Assembly: GCF_002078175.1 (NCBI RefSeq)
Contig: NZ_MWFK01000002.1
Span: forward strand, 496,001-560,000
DNA: 64,000 nucleotides
From: Streptomyces sp. M41(2017)
GTDB taxonomy: Bacteria; Actinomycetota; Actinomycetes; Streptomycetales; Streptomycetaceae
Direction of reading: 5' to 3'
Shown: positions 1 through 8,319 of the stretch, piece by piece
Numbering within the stretch: the stretch's first letter is position 1
How the letters are laid out: every line of letters begins with the position of its first letter
Notes under the pieces: generated by a model
Seen by the model: the letters and a program-made list of their open reading frames with translations, nothing else
Databases searched by the model: none
What the model was told of the DNA's origin: nothing
Program-made: the position numbers and the translations under genes

Positions 1-1
1 C

Positions 2-254
2 ACCTTCGCCCTCGAGGACCTGCCGTGCCTTGAGTACCCGTACTCAGAAGAGCTCGGTGTCATGCTCAACACGCCCTGGCGGCCGGGCTCTTCGCTCCGG
101 AGTCGCGGACTGGTGCGCTCTCACCGGGCTCCCGCTGGAGTCATCCGCACCGCTCATCACGGTGGAGGACGACAAGCTCCGATGCTTCTGTGGACCCCCA
201 CTGCCCGAATACAGCCACATCGCCCTGGCACTCCGACGGAGAGAACAGGGCTGA
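2..254 (+). pseudogene. 3' end of an unidentified gene, frame-broken
   Basis: The window opens inside coding-like sequence. Bases 2 to about 85 read naturally in one frame (TFALEDLPCLEYPYSEELG...), while from about 100 to the TGA at 252-254 the natural-looking frame is one base over (VADWCALTGLPLESSAPLI... to RRREQG). Both stretches have G/C-rich third positions, and their other frames look like noise. I read this as one protein end carrying a one-base frameshift, either a pseudogene or a sequence error. Function is not recognised. A hairpin follows directly after the stop, which fits a gene end. Confidence 0.4.
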
Positions 255-2007
255 GCCCACCGGCGGCCTCGTCGGCTGCCGGTGGGCGTGCGGTGTTCCG
301 GCGGCTCCTAGACCTCGGACGCGGTGTGAGGCGTACCGGTTCTGCGGACGTGCAGAACGCTGCCGTCCAGGGGCAGGGGTCCTGGCCTACAAGGGTGAGG
401 CCCGCGTCGGCGAACAACTGGGCATAGTGGTCCGCGCGACGTTCGCGGCCGCCCACGTTGCACATCATGTGCAGGTCCCAGGCCGTGGCGAGCGAGGCCG
501 AGCCGTCGGTGGGCAGGACGCGTTCGACGACGAGCAGATCGGCGGTGTCGGGCATCGCGCGGGCGCAGTGGCGCAGGATGTCGAGGCAGCGGTCGTCGTC
601 CCAGTCGTGCAGGACGCGGGACAGGACGTAGACGTCGCCGCCCGCGGGGACGTCCGCGAAGTCGCCCGAGCGGAAGGTGCATCGCGCCGCGTGGCCGGCC
701 TCGCCGAGGAGGCGGCGGGCGGTCTCGACGGTGTGCGGGCGCTCCAGCAGAGCGCCGTGCAGGTGGGGGTGCGCGGAAAGGATTCGGCCGAGGAGTTCGC
801 CGTTGCCGCCGGCGATGTCGACGACGGTGGCCCCGTCGGGAGCCTCGGCGAGGACGGGGTGGGCGGGCAGCGGGTCGAACATCCGTGAACCGGCGGCCAT
901 CGACCGGTCGAAGAGTTCGGCGAGTTCGGGATCGCGGGCAAAGTGGTCGAAGTGGTTCTCGCCGAACCGCTCTTCGAAGGCGACCTGTCCGGTGCGCACG
1001 GTGTGCCCGAGCCCGGCGAAGGACTCGTAGAACGGTCCTCCGTACATCAGCGCCAGCGGCCGCATCGAACCGTCGGCGTCCGCGCGCAGCAGTCTGCCGG
1101 TGGCCGTGAGCCGGAATCCGTCCCGGCTCTCGGCCACCACGCCGAGCATCGTGAGGTAGCGCAGCAGGGTGGTCAGGTTCGGCGCGTGGACTCCGACGGC
1201 GTGCGCGAGTTCCGCCACTCCGACGGCCCGCTCCTCGTGCAGCGCGTCGGCCACCTCCAGTTGTGCGAACGCGGCGAGGGCCTGGGTCGTCCACGCCCCG
1301 GTCAGCAGGCGCAGCAGGGCCTCGGCGGGCTGCTGCCTGCGGTGTTCGTCGAGGTGGGCGGCGAGGATGTCCCGGTGGTCGCCGGGGACGTACAGCTCCA
1401 CGCGGCGGTAGCCGGCCTTGGCCTCGGCGGGCGCGGTGAAGTAGAACACCGTGCCGTTCTCGTGCGGGTTGTAGCCGCCGCCTCCGGGGGTGGCGCCGTA
1501 GCGCCCGAAGGTCGCGCACAGGCCGCGCAGGACCAGCGGGTCCGGTGCTTCGACCTCGAAGGCGACATGTGCCTCGTGCTGCTGTTCCCGCTCGTGCGCG
1601 GCGACGGTTTCGAGGTCGGAACCCGGCGGCACGGTCAGTGCGAACACCTCGACCATGCGCCGCGCCCCGTCCCGGCAGTCCACCGCCGGTCGCAGAATGC
1701 CGACGTCGAGGTGGGCCGCGGACCGCTCGTGCCGTGCGGCCAGGCGTTCGCGGACGACGACGCTGGGCCGCGGTGGCGTGTCGGCGACGAGCCCGCATTC
1801 GGCGAGGAGGGCGTCCAGGGCTGCTCCGTCGGGCGGAAAGACGAGGAGTGCGGCGTGCGCGAACGCGCAGCGCTCGGCCAGGGTCCGCAGCTCCGGGCCG
1901 TCGAGCCCGGGGAGCAGGAGTGGGAGCAGGGTGGCGGTGTCCTGTTCCTTGACGAAATCGACCGTCGCGCGCAGGCGGGACGTGTCGCCCGACAGTGCCG
2001 TGATCAT
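157..2007 (-). CDS. Class I O-methyltransferase with extra N-terminal domain
   Basis: A 616-residue protein. Residues about 228-330 resemble the dimerisation/winged-helix domain of plant-type small-molecule O-methyltransferases. Residues 330-565 are the SAM-binding domain, with the glycine motif VVDIAGGNGELL near 396 and the catalytic-base segment LSRVLHDWDDD (His467). Family members are usually about 340 residues. This one carries some 215 extra N-terminal residues; 115-210 (HVAFEVEAP...RVELYVPGD) look somewhat like a VOC-type fold, which is inference. It also has a basic, low-complexity tail after about 565. A stop lies in the neighbouring frame at 308-310, so the tail may reflect a late frameshift. 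It follows the flavin hydroxylase on the same strand, suggesting hydroxylation then O-methylation of an aromatic substrate. Confidence 0.85.
   Translation of the reverse strand: MITALSGDTSRLRATVDFVKEQDTATLLPLLLPGLDGPELRTLAERCAFAHAALLVFPPDGAALDALLAECGLVADTPPRPSVVVRERLAARHERSAAHLDVGILRPAVDCRDGARRMVEVFALTVPPGSDLETVAAHEREQQHEAHVAFEVEAPDPLVLRGLCATFGRYGATPGGGGYNPHENGTVFYFTAPAEAKAGYRRVELYVPGDHRDILAAHLDEHRRQQPAEALLRLLTGAWTTQALAAFAQLEVADALHEERAVGVAELAHAVGVHAPNLTTLLRYLTMLGVVAESRDGFRLTATGRLLRADADGSMRPLALMYGGPFYESFAGLGHTVRTGQVAFEERFGENHFDHFARDPELAELFDRSMAAGSRMFDPLPAHPVLAEAPDGATVVDIAGGNGELLGRILSAHPHLHGALLERPHTVETARRLLGEAGHAARCTFRSGDFADVPAGGDVYVLSRVLHDWDDDRCLDILRHCARAMPDTADLLVVERVLPTDGSASLATAWDLHMMCNVGGRERRADHYAQLFADAGLTLVGQDPCPWTAAFCTSAEPVRLTPRPRSRSRRNTARPPAADEAAGGLSPVLSVGVPGRCGCIRAVGVHRSIGACRPPP
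255..287. terminator. Hairpin between convergent genes
   Basis: GCCCACCGGC (255-264) pairs perfectly with GCCGGTGGGC (278-287) across a 13-nt loop. It sits immediately after the stop of the gene fragment at the window start and near the end of the convergent methyltransferase gene, so it probably ends both transcripts. There is no clear U-tract, which is usual in Streptomyces. Confidence 0.6.
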
Positions 2008-2157
2008 TGCGGGGGATCCTCATTCCGGGGTTCGGTTGTGTGCGTACGGATGGACGCGGGTGCGAGCTCGAGGGCGGCGGGCCAAGGCGTGTCCGCGGTG
2101 TGTGCCAGGCGTCGCCGGGCAGGCGGGACTGCGCGGACACGGCCTTGCGGACACGGT

Positions 2158-3369
2158 CTAGACGCCGACGTAGTGCTCGGCGAACCAGTCCTGATGGCTG
2201 CGCGAGGTGCGCAGCGAGGTGAGGCGGGAGCGGCGCAGGGAGTTGTGGAACCCGGACTCGCCGTCCGTGCCGGAGGGGCCGTGCAGCAGGCCGATCATCC
2301 AGTGGGAGAACTCCTGGGCACGCCAGATGTGCGTCAGACACCGCGCCGAGTAGGAGTCGAGGCCCGCGGAGTTCCCGGTCGTGAGGTCGTCGACCAGGGC
2401 GGGTGCCAGGATCGCCGCTTCGAGGACGGCGAGGTTGGCGCCCTTCGCCGCGGAGGGACTGATCAGACCGGCGGCGTCGCCCACGAGGAACAGGGCGCCG
2501 TGGCGCAGCGGTTCGAGCACGTCGGACTCCAGGTCGACGACGGCCCGTTGCACGAGGGGCCCGCGGCGCAGCGGGCCGTACTCCGTTGCCCGCATCCGCA
2601 GTTCCAGTTCGTGCCAGATCTGTTCCTCGGACCAGGCGTCGGCCGGGATCCCGCGCTCCCACTGGAGGTAGTAGCGGGTGATCTCGCTGGTGCGGGCCAT
2701 GTGCCCGGCGAACCCCTGCGCGTGCACGGCGTATCCGACCGCGTCCAGGCTGGGCGGTGCCTCGGCGAGCAGACCGAGCCAGGTCACTCCGTGATCGCGA
2801 TGGTGGCGAACCGTTCCGGCCGGCAGTGAGCGCCGGGCCGCGCCGTGTCGTCCGTCGCAGCCTGCCACGTACCGCGCCCGCCAGAGGCCGGGCCGCTCGT
2901 CCGCCTCGCGCACGGCCACCTCGGGCCGTTCACTGTCGGCGCCGCGCACGGTCACGGCCTCGGTGCCGAAGCGGATCTGTCCGCCGCGTTCCAGGAACCG
3001 CGTCAACAGGTCGGTCACCAGGTCCTGTTGGGGGTAGACGGTGTGGCGCTCGCCCTGTCCGAGCCCGCTGTAGTCCAGGCGGAAGCGGCCGTCCTCGGTG
3101 CGGAACTCGCAGGTGCTGTGGGTCTGTCCGTGTCGGTGCAGTCCTTCGGCGAGACCGTGCCGTTCCAGGATCCGCACCGTGTTGGCGGCGAGGAATCCGG
3201 CGCGGGCACGTGTCTGCACGTGGGCGCGCTCGGCCCGTTCCAGGATGACGCAGTCGATTCCCCGGTCCACGAGGATGTTGCCGAGCACGAGCCCGGCCGG
3301 ACCGGCCCCGAGGACGAGCACATCGGTCGCGCAGTCGTCCGGCTGCCGACAACTCTTTCCGTCTGTCAC
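2158..3369 (-). CDS. PobA-like FAD-dependent aromatic hydroxylase
   Basis: A single-component flavoprotein monooxygenase of the 4-hydroxybenzoate 3-hydroxylase type, using NAD(P)H and O2 to hydroxylate an aromatic ring. Visible motifs are the N-terminal dinucleotide fold VLVLGAGPAGLVLGNIL, the mid-protein GCDG motif (YVAGCDGRHGAARRSL) and the C-terminal FAD-ribityl segment FLVGDAAGLISPSAAKGAN. Length is about 400 residues, normal for the family. I chose the GTG at 3367-3369; a TTG at 3391-3393 would add eight residues of unlikely sequence. It lies between the quinone reductase and the methyltransferase on the same strand. The true substrate is unknown; 4-hydroxybenzoate itself is not implied. 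Confidence 0.85.
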   Translation of the reverse strand: MTDGKSCRQPDDCATDVLVLGAGPAGLVLGNILVDRGIDCVILERAERAHVQTRARAGFLAANTVRILERHGLAEGLHRHGQTHSTCEFRTEDGRFRLDYSGLGQGERHTVYPQQDLVTDLLTRFLERGGQIRFGTEAVTVRGADSERPEVAVREADERPGLWRARYVAGCDGRHGAARRSLPAGTVRHHRDHGVTWLGLLAEAPPSLDAVGYAVHAQGFAGHMARTSEITRYYLQWERGIPADAWSEEQIWHELELRMRATEYGPLRRGPLVQRAVVDLESDVLEPLRHGALFLVGDAAGLISPSAAKGANLAVLEAAILAPALVDDLTTGNSAGLDSYSARCLTHIWRAQEFSHWMIGLLHGPSGTDGESGFHNSLRRSRLTSLRTSRSHQDWFAEHYVGV

Positions 3370-3445
3370 GGAAAGAAATACTAAGGAGCCCAAAATCCTT
3401 GATCACACCGAAATCACCTGAATGCCCGTACGAAGAGAAGAGAGA

Positions 3446-4369
3446 TCATCGGTCCTCGGCGACCTGGATGATCGTCCTGCCGGAGACACGTCGATCGGGG
3501 ACGAAGGCGGCGGCGGCCTCGGTGAGGGGGCGTACGGCGGCAACCCGGGCGTCGAGGCGTCCGTCGCTGATCCGCTGGACGAGGTGCGTGAGAGACGCAC
3601 GGTCGGGTTCGACGACGAAGAACAGTGCTCGCCCGTCCTTGGGTCGAACGGTGGGTGGCCGGGCGATCGTGACGAGCGTGCCGCCGGGGCGCACGAGTGC
3701 TGCCGAGCGGTCGAGGACGTCACCGCCGATCACGTCGAACACCACGTCGACCTCCCCGGCGTCCTCCAGCCGGTCGTTCTGCAGGTCGAGGAACGCGTGG
3801 GCGCCGAGGCCCAGAACCGTCTCCCGGTCGGCCGCCCGGCCGGTTCCGATCACCCGGGATCCGACCTCCCCGGCGAGCTGCACCACCATCGAACCGACGG
3901 CCCCCGCGGCGCCGTGAACGAGGATGGTCTGTCCCGCCCTGATCTGCGCGTGGTCGAAGAGGCCCTGCCAGGCGGTCAGGCCCGAGACCGGCAGCGCGGC
4001 CGCCACGGTGTGGCCGACGTCCGCGGGCAGCGGGGCGAGATTGCGGGCCTCCACGGCGACGTACTCGGCGAGCGAGCCGTCGCGCGTCCAGTCGGTCAGT
4101 CCGAAGACCCGCTGGCCGACCGTGAGCCCGGTCGTTCCGTAACCGAGTTCCGCCACGACCCCCGAGACCTCGTGGCCGGGCACGCTCGGCGCACGGTCGT
4201 GGCCCGCACGGTCGGTCCACGTCGCGGGCCAGTCGAGTTCCCCCCGGGTGAACCCCGCCGCGTGGACCCGCACGATGACGTCGTTCTCCGCCGCGTGGGG
4301 GTGGGGGATGTCCGTCAGGGTCAGCCCCTCGACGCCGGCGTCGCGGTTCCCGGCGGTGATGGCTCGCAT
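3446..4369 (-). CDS. NADPH:quinone reductase-like oxidoreductase (MDR family)
   Basis: A 307-residue medium-chain dehydrogenase/reductase of the zinc-independent quinone oxidoreductase group. The N-terminal GroES-like half contains the PGHEVSGVV segment. The cofactor half has ILVHGAAGAVGSMVVQLA, the AxxGxxG nucleotide-binding motif, and an Arg-rich loop (TGRAADRE) that suits NADPH. The usual zinc-ligand cysteines are absent. It starts 22 bases after the end of the upstream HD gene and is probably cotranscribed. Likely role: reduction of a quinone or enone in the same pathway as the flavin hydroxylase (inference from context). Confidence 0.85.
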   Translation of the reverse strand: MRAITAGNRDAGVEGLTLTDIPHPHAAENDVIVRVHAAGFTRGELDWPATWTDRAGHDRAPSVPGHEVSGVVAELGYGTTGLTVGQRVFGLTDWTRDGSLAEYVAVEARNLAPLPADVGHTVAAALPVSGLTAWQGLFDHAQIRAGQTILVHGAAGAVGSMVVQLAGEVGSRVIGTGRAADRETVLGLGAHAFLDLQNDRLEDAGEVDVVFDVIGGDVLDRSAALVRPGGTLVTIARPPTVRPKDGRALFFVVEPDRASLTHLVQRISDGRLDARVAAVRPLTEAAAAFVPDRRVSGRTIIQVAEDR

Positions 4370-4391
4370 GTCATGACCTCCTTCGTTCGCG

Positions 4392-5030
4392 TCAGCTCGG
4401 CCACGGCGCGTCGGTGATGCGCTCGACCATGCTGGTACGTCGGAATCCCGGGATGAAGTGTTCGAGCACGTCCGCGTTGACGGTCCCGTACGTGGTGTCC
4501 GGGCGGTCCCTCAGACCGTCGACGAATTCCTGCAGGAAATCTCTTTTGAATTCTCCGCGCGGATGGGCGGCGACGATGTCGTCGGCCTGAGCGTCGTCCA
4601 GTTCCGCCAGGCCCCATCCGACGGCGTCGGTCAGTACACCGTAGTTCGTGGCCGCGATCTCCGCCCCCAGACGACCGGGAATCCCCGGCGTCGTGTGCAG
4701 CGCGATCGCCATCCAGGCCACCTCGGCAGCGCTCGGCGGGAATCCGTGGTCGAGCAGGAACGCGCGGGCGTGGTCGGCGCCGTCGAGCTCGAAGCGCTGT
4801 TCCTTGGCGGAGTACGGGGACAGCAGTCCGGCGTCGTGGAACAGGGCGGAGACGTACAGCAGCTCGGGATCAGGCCGGAGGCCGAGCCTGCGCGCGTGCA
4901 GGGAACCGAAGAGGAAGACGCGGCGGGAGTGGTGGTAGATGAGCGGGTTCGTCGTCTCCCGAATGAATTCGGTGGCGGCCGCGACGGCCGACGTCTGAGG
5001 AATTTCCACTCCGGAAATGGTCTCGGTCAT
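4392..5030 (-). CDS. HD-domain protein, cyanamide hydratase-like (copy 1)
   Basis: A 212-residue all-helical HD-superfamily protein. Metal-ligand motifs are visible: YHHSRRVFLFG (His33/His34), the HD pair at residues 65-66 in YVSALFHDAGL, and a later conserved His in AIALHTTPG. The HSRRV-FG signature and spacing resemble the cyanamide hydratase (Cah/Ddi2) branch, which hydrates a nitrile-like cumulated carbon-nitrogen bond, rather than the nucleotide phosphohydrolases. The substrate here is unknown. It is a tandem duplicate of the upstream gene, separated by about 60 bases; the two align without gaps over the core. Same-strand linkage to the GlxA-type regulator suggests joint control. Confidence 0.8.
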   Translation of the reverse strand: MTETISGVEIPQTSAVAAATEFIRETTNPLIYHHSRRVFLFGSLHARRLGLRPDPELLYVSALFHDAGLLSPYSAKEQRFELDGADHARAFLLDHGFPPSAAEVAWMAIALHTTPGIPGRLGAEIAATNYGVLTDAVGWGLAELDDAQADDIVAAHPRGEFKRDFLQEFVDGLRDRPDTTYGTVNADVLEHFIPGFRRTSMVERITDAPWPS

Positions 5031-5090
5031 GAATGTTCGTGTCTTTCTGTGTGATGCGCCAAGGCACTCCGTTTCGGTCCCGCGGTGCGG

Positions 5091-5729
5091 TCACTCCGGC
5101 CAGGCGGAGTTCTCGATGACGTCGACGAAGTCGGTCCGCCGGAATCCCGGGACGAAGTGCTGGAGCACGTCCGCGTTCACCGTGCCGAACGTGGTGTCGG
5201 GGCGGTGCCTGAAGCCGTCCGTGAACGCTTCGAGGATCTGCCGCTTGAAGTCCGGCCTCGGATGGGCAGCCGTGACCGCCTCGATCTGCGCTCGCGTGAT
5301 GTTGGCCAGGCGCAGGCCCAGTACGTCGGTCTCGACGCCCGCGGTGGTCGCCGCGATCTCGGGCGCCATCTTGTAGGGCACCTCTGGCGTGGTGTGCAGG
5401 GCGACGGCCGTCCAGACGGTGGACGCGTCGCTCTCGGACAGACCGTGCGCCAGCAGGAACGCGCGTGCCTGGTCGGCGCCGTCCATCTCGAAGCGCTGAT
5501 CGTCGCTGCGGTAGGGCGGCACCAGGCCCGTGTCGTGGAACAGTGCGGCCACGTACAGCAGTTCAGGGTCGGGGCTGAGCCCCAGCGCGGCCGCCTGGAG
5601 GCTGCCGAAGAGGTAGACCCGGCGGGAGTGGTGGAAGATCAGGGCCGGTGTCGTGTCCCGGATGAGGTCCGTGGCGTCCCGTGCGAGCTTGCTGTCGGGG
5701 ATCGCAATGTCGGCGATGTACTCGGTCAT
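5091..5729 (-). CDS. HD-domain protein, cyanamide hydratase-like (copy 2)
   Basis: Also 212 residues and clearly paralogous to the next gene downstream. Shared blocks include FHHSRRVYLFGSL, SPDPELLYVAALFHDTGL, ALHTTPEVP, TTFGTVNADVLQHF and PGFRRT. The HD pair and flanking His residues are intact, so both copies should bind metal. Differences are spread over the surface helices, which fits two related but distinct substrates or a heteromer (inference). It is the first structural gene after the GlxA-type regulator, with a 119-base gap that is long enough for its own promoter. Confidence 0.8.
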   Translation of the reverse strand: MTEYIADIAIPDSKLARDATDLIRDTTPALIFHHSRRVYLFGSLQAAALGLSPDPELLYVAALFHDTGLVPPYRSDDQRFEMDGADQARAFLLAHGLSESDASTVWTAVALHTTPEVPYKMAPEIAATTAGVETDVLGLRLANITRAQIEAVTAAHPRPDFKRQILEAFTDGFRHRPDTTFGTVNADVLQHFVPGFRRTDFVDVIENSAWPE

Positions 5730-5848
5730 GGCTGCCTTCCCTGGGCGGGGTGGGGGTCCTGTCCCCAGCTTCCGCCGCGCGGGGCCGTCGCGTCCGCGAC
5801 GGGATGGCCGACATGCCCTCGAAAACGGTCATGACTCCGCCGGTCGGC

Positions 5849-6835
5849 TCATCTGCCGGTGCCGGCACGTGACGTCGGGGTGGTGGTGGCGAAGCGCTGC
5901 TGGTACTGAGTCGGGGAGAGCCCGAGATGTCGCGCGAAGGCGCGTCGCAGGCTCTCGTAGCTGGGGAAGCCCGAGAGCGAGGCCGCCTCCGTCGCGTTGT
6001 GTCCGGCGTCGAGCAGGGCCTTCGCCCGGTCGAACCTGATCAGTTCCACGTACTTCATGGGGGTGGTGTCGAGTTCGGCGCGGAACATGCGGGTCAGGTG
6101 CCGTGGGCTCACCCGGACGCGCGCCGCCAGAGCGTCCAGGCCGTGGTCCGCCGTCGGATCGGCCTGGACGGCGTCCTGGATCATCCGCAGCACGGGAGTC
6201 CGGGGTGCCGGGCCCTGGAGCGAGGCGGAGAACTGGGACTGCCCGCCGGCCCGCTGCATGTACACCACCAGCGAACGCGCGATCTTCCGCGACAGGTCCG
6301 GTCCATGGTCCTGCTCCACCAGGGCGAGGGCGAGGTCGATGCCGGCGGTGACACCGGCGGAGGTGTAGGTGCCGCCGTCCCTGACGAAGATCGCGTCCGG
6401 CTCCACCCGCGTCAACGGGCAGCTACGAGCCAGCGCTGCCGTGTGCTGCCAGTGCGTGGTCGCCCGCTTGCCCTCCAGCAGTCCCGCGGCTCCCAGGACG
6501 AACGCCCCGGTGCAGACCGACGCGACGCGCTCGGCCCCCGCCGCCAGGGCCTTGGCCGTGGCGGCCAGCTCAGGGTCCACCGGCCCGGCCGGCAGCAGGT
6601 CGCCTCCCACCACCAGCAGGGTGTCGAAGGGGTCCGCGGCCGCGGCCTCCACGTCGACGGGCACGCTCATGCCGATGGAGGACCGCACCGGCGCTCCCCC
6701 TACGGCGACGATGCTCAGCCGGTACTCGGCGCCGTACCGGTTGGCCTCGCTGAAGACCTCCGCGGGCCCGGACAGGTCCAGCATCTTCATGCCGTCGAAC
6801 ACCAGGACGCCCACACTGTGCGCTCGGGATGCCAT
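5849..6835 (-). CDS. GlxA-family transcriptional regulator (DJ-1/PfpI plus AraC HTH)
   Basis: A 328-residue regulator starting at MASRAHSVGVLVFDG. Residues up to about 190 form a DJ-1/PfpI-like amidotransferase fold with the nucleophile-elbow segment ASVCTGAFVLGAAGLL. The C-terminal third is an AraC-type double helix-turn-helix (LAARVRVSPRHLTRMFRAEL ... AASLSGFPSYESLRRAF). Such proteins sense small molecules and usually activate neighbouring genes. The open frame extends upstream to 6958, but that part has no conserved sequence. GAGGAG lies just before the chosen ATG. It is placed first in the minus-strand unit that ends with the methyltransferase, so it is the obvious candidate controller. 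Confidence 0.88.
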   Translation of the reverse strand: MASRAHSVGVLVFDGMKMLDLSGPAEVFSEANRYGAEYRLSIVAVGGAPVRSSIGMSVPVDVEAAAADPFDTLLVVGGDLLPAGPVDPELAATAKALAAGAERVASVCTGAFVLGAAGLLEGKRATTHWQHTAALARSCPLTRVEPDAIFVRDGGTYTSAGVTAGIDLALALVEQDHGPDLSRKIARSLVVYMQRAGGQSQFSASLQGPAPRTPVLRMIQDAVQADPTADHGLDALAARVRVSPRHLTRMFRAELDTTPMKYVELIRFDRAKALLDAGHNATEAASLSGFPSYESLRRAFARHLGLSPTQYQQRFATTTPTSRAGTGR

Positions 6836-7044
6836 CGCTCCTCGTTCCCTTCGCCACGCCGCTCCCCCGCCGTACTGGTCACGTCTACCAGGTAAGGAGC
6901 CCGAAGCGTGCTTCCGAACGGGAGGGTGGACCCGCCGGGCTTGCGCCCGGAACCGCACGACCGGGGCCTTCGGACCGGGTTCTCCGGTGGCGGTTCACCG
7001 CCGGTCGGCGCGGCCTTGGCCGCGGCCCGCCGGACCGTCCTCCG

Positions 7045-8313
7045 TCACACCCGGCCGACGGTGCCCTGCTCGTCCAGCGCGTCCTGCCCGTCCACCGCGT
7101 CCTCCCGATCGGGGGCGGACGGATCCGACGCGGCCCCGGTTGCGGGAGAGGACTTGCGCAGGCCGCCCACCAGGCGCGCCACGGGCTCCGTGTAGCGGGC
7201 GGTGAGCGGGCCGAGGATCACCAGGATCAGCACGTACGCCGTGGCCAGCGGTCCCAGCGAGGGTTCGATCCCGGCGGTGACCGCGAGCCCGGCGATCACG
7301 ATGGAGAACTCGCCGCGCGCGACGAGCGTGCCGCCCGCGCGCCATCGCCCCTTGACCGAGACTCCGGCTCGCCTCGCGGCCCAGTAGCCGGTGGCGATCT
7401 TCGTCGCCGCGGTGACGGCCGCGAGGGCGAGCGCGGGCAGGAACACCGGTGGAATGCTCGACGGGTCGGTGTGCAGACCGAAGAACACGAAGAACACCGC
7501 GGCGAACAGGTCGCGCAGCGGAGCCAGCAGGTTGTGCGCGCCCTCCGCCACCTCGCCGGACAGGGCGATGCCGACCAGGAAGGCTCCGACGGCCGCCGAC
7601 ACCTGGAGCTCCTGCGCGAGCCCGGCGACCAGCAGTGTCAGGCCCAGGACCACCAGGAGGAGTTTCTCCGGATCGTCGCTGGAGACGAAGCGTGAGATGT
7701 GCCGGCCGTAGCGCACCGCGACCAGCAGCACGAGCCCGGCCACGCCCAGCGCGATCGCCAGCGTGACGCTGCCGGCCGCCAGGGTCGTTCCGGCCAGCAG
7801 CGCGGTGACGATCGGCAGATAGACGGCCATGGACAGGTCTTCCAGGACCAGGATGCTGAGGATCACCGGTGTCTCCCGGTTGCCCAGCCGTCCCAGGTCA
7901 CCGAGGACCTTGGCGATGACTCCGGAGGAGGAGATCCAGGTGACGCCGGCCAGGACCACGGCCGCCACGGGGCCCCAGCCCAGCAGCAGGGCCATCGCGG
8001 CCCCGGGCAGGGCGTTGAGCGCCGCGTCGGCCAGCCCTGCCGCGTACTGGGTCTTGAGGTTGGACACCAGGTCGCTGGCCGTGTACTCCAGGCCCAGCAT
8101 GAGGAGCAGCAGGATCACGCCGATCTCGGCGCCGATCGCCACGAACTCCTCACTGGTGCCGAGCGGGAGGATGCCGCCCTGACCGAAGGCCAGCCCGGCC
8201 AGCAGATACAGGGGGATGGGCGAGAACTGGAAGCGACCGGCGAACCGGCCCAGCAGTCCGAGGCCGAGGATGATGGCCCCGAACTCGATCAGGAAGGTGG
8301 CGGAGGAGTGCAT
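7045..8313 (-). CDS. Cation:proton antiporter, CPA2 (KefB-like) membrane subunit
   Basis: A 422-residue integral membrane protein with about eleven to twelve hydrophobic segments and the KefB/CPA2 fold signatures (IPLYLLAGLAFGQGGILP near the N terminus, LVLEDLSMAVYLPIV midway with acidic residues in a membrane helix, and the FFVFFGLHTD segment). It exchanges K+ or Na+ for H+ across the membrane. It lacks the cytoplasmic RCK domain that single-chain KefB proteins carry. That function is supplied by the gene just upstream, which ends six bases before this start. The hydrophilic C terminus from about 395 is rich in Asp and Glu. Confidence 0.9.
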   Translation of the reverse strand: MHSSATFLIEFGAIILGLGLLGRFAGRFQFSPIPLYLLAGLAFGQGGILPLGTSEEFVAIGAEIGVILLLLMLGLEYTASDLVSNLKTQYAAGLADAALNALPGAAMALLLGWGPVAAVVLAGVTWISSSGVIAKVLGDLGRLGNRETPVILSILVLEDLSMAVYLPIVTALLAGTTLAAGSVTLAIALGVAGLVLLVAVRYGRHISRFVSSDDPEKLLLVVLGLTLLVAGLAQELQVSAAVGAFLVGIALSGEVAEGAHNLLAPLRDLFAAVFFVFFGLHTDPSSIPPVFLPALALAAVTAATKIATGYWAARRAGVSVKGRWRAGGTLVARGEFSIVIAGLAVTAGIEPSLGPLATAYVLILVILGPLTARYTEPVARLVGGLRKSSPATGAASDPSAPDREDAVDGQDALDEQGTVGRV

Positions 8314-8319
8314 CGCGCC

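Noticed and set aside
308..2662. A 784-codon minus-strand frame over the methyltransferase and hydroxylase genes
   Set aside because: Arg/Pro-rich without motifs. Only its stop at 308-310 is used, as a possible frameshifted methyltransferase end.
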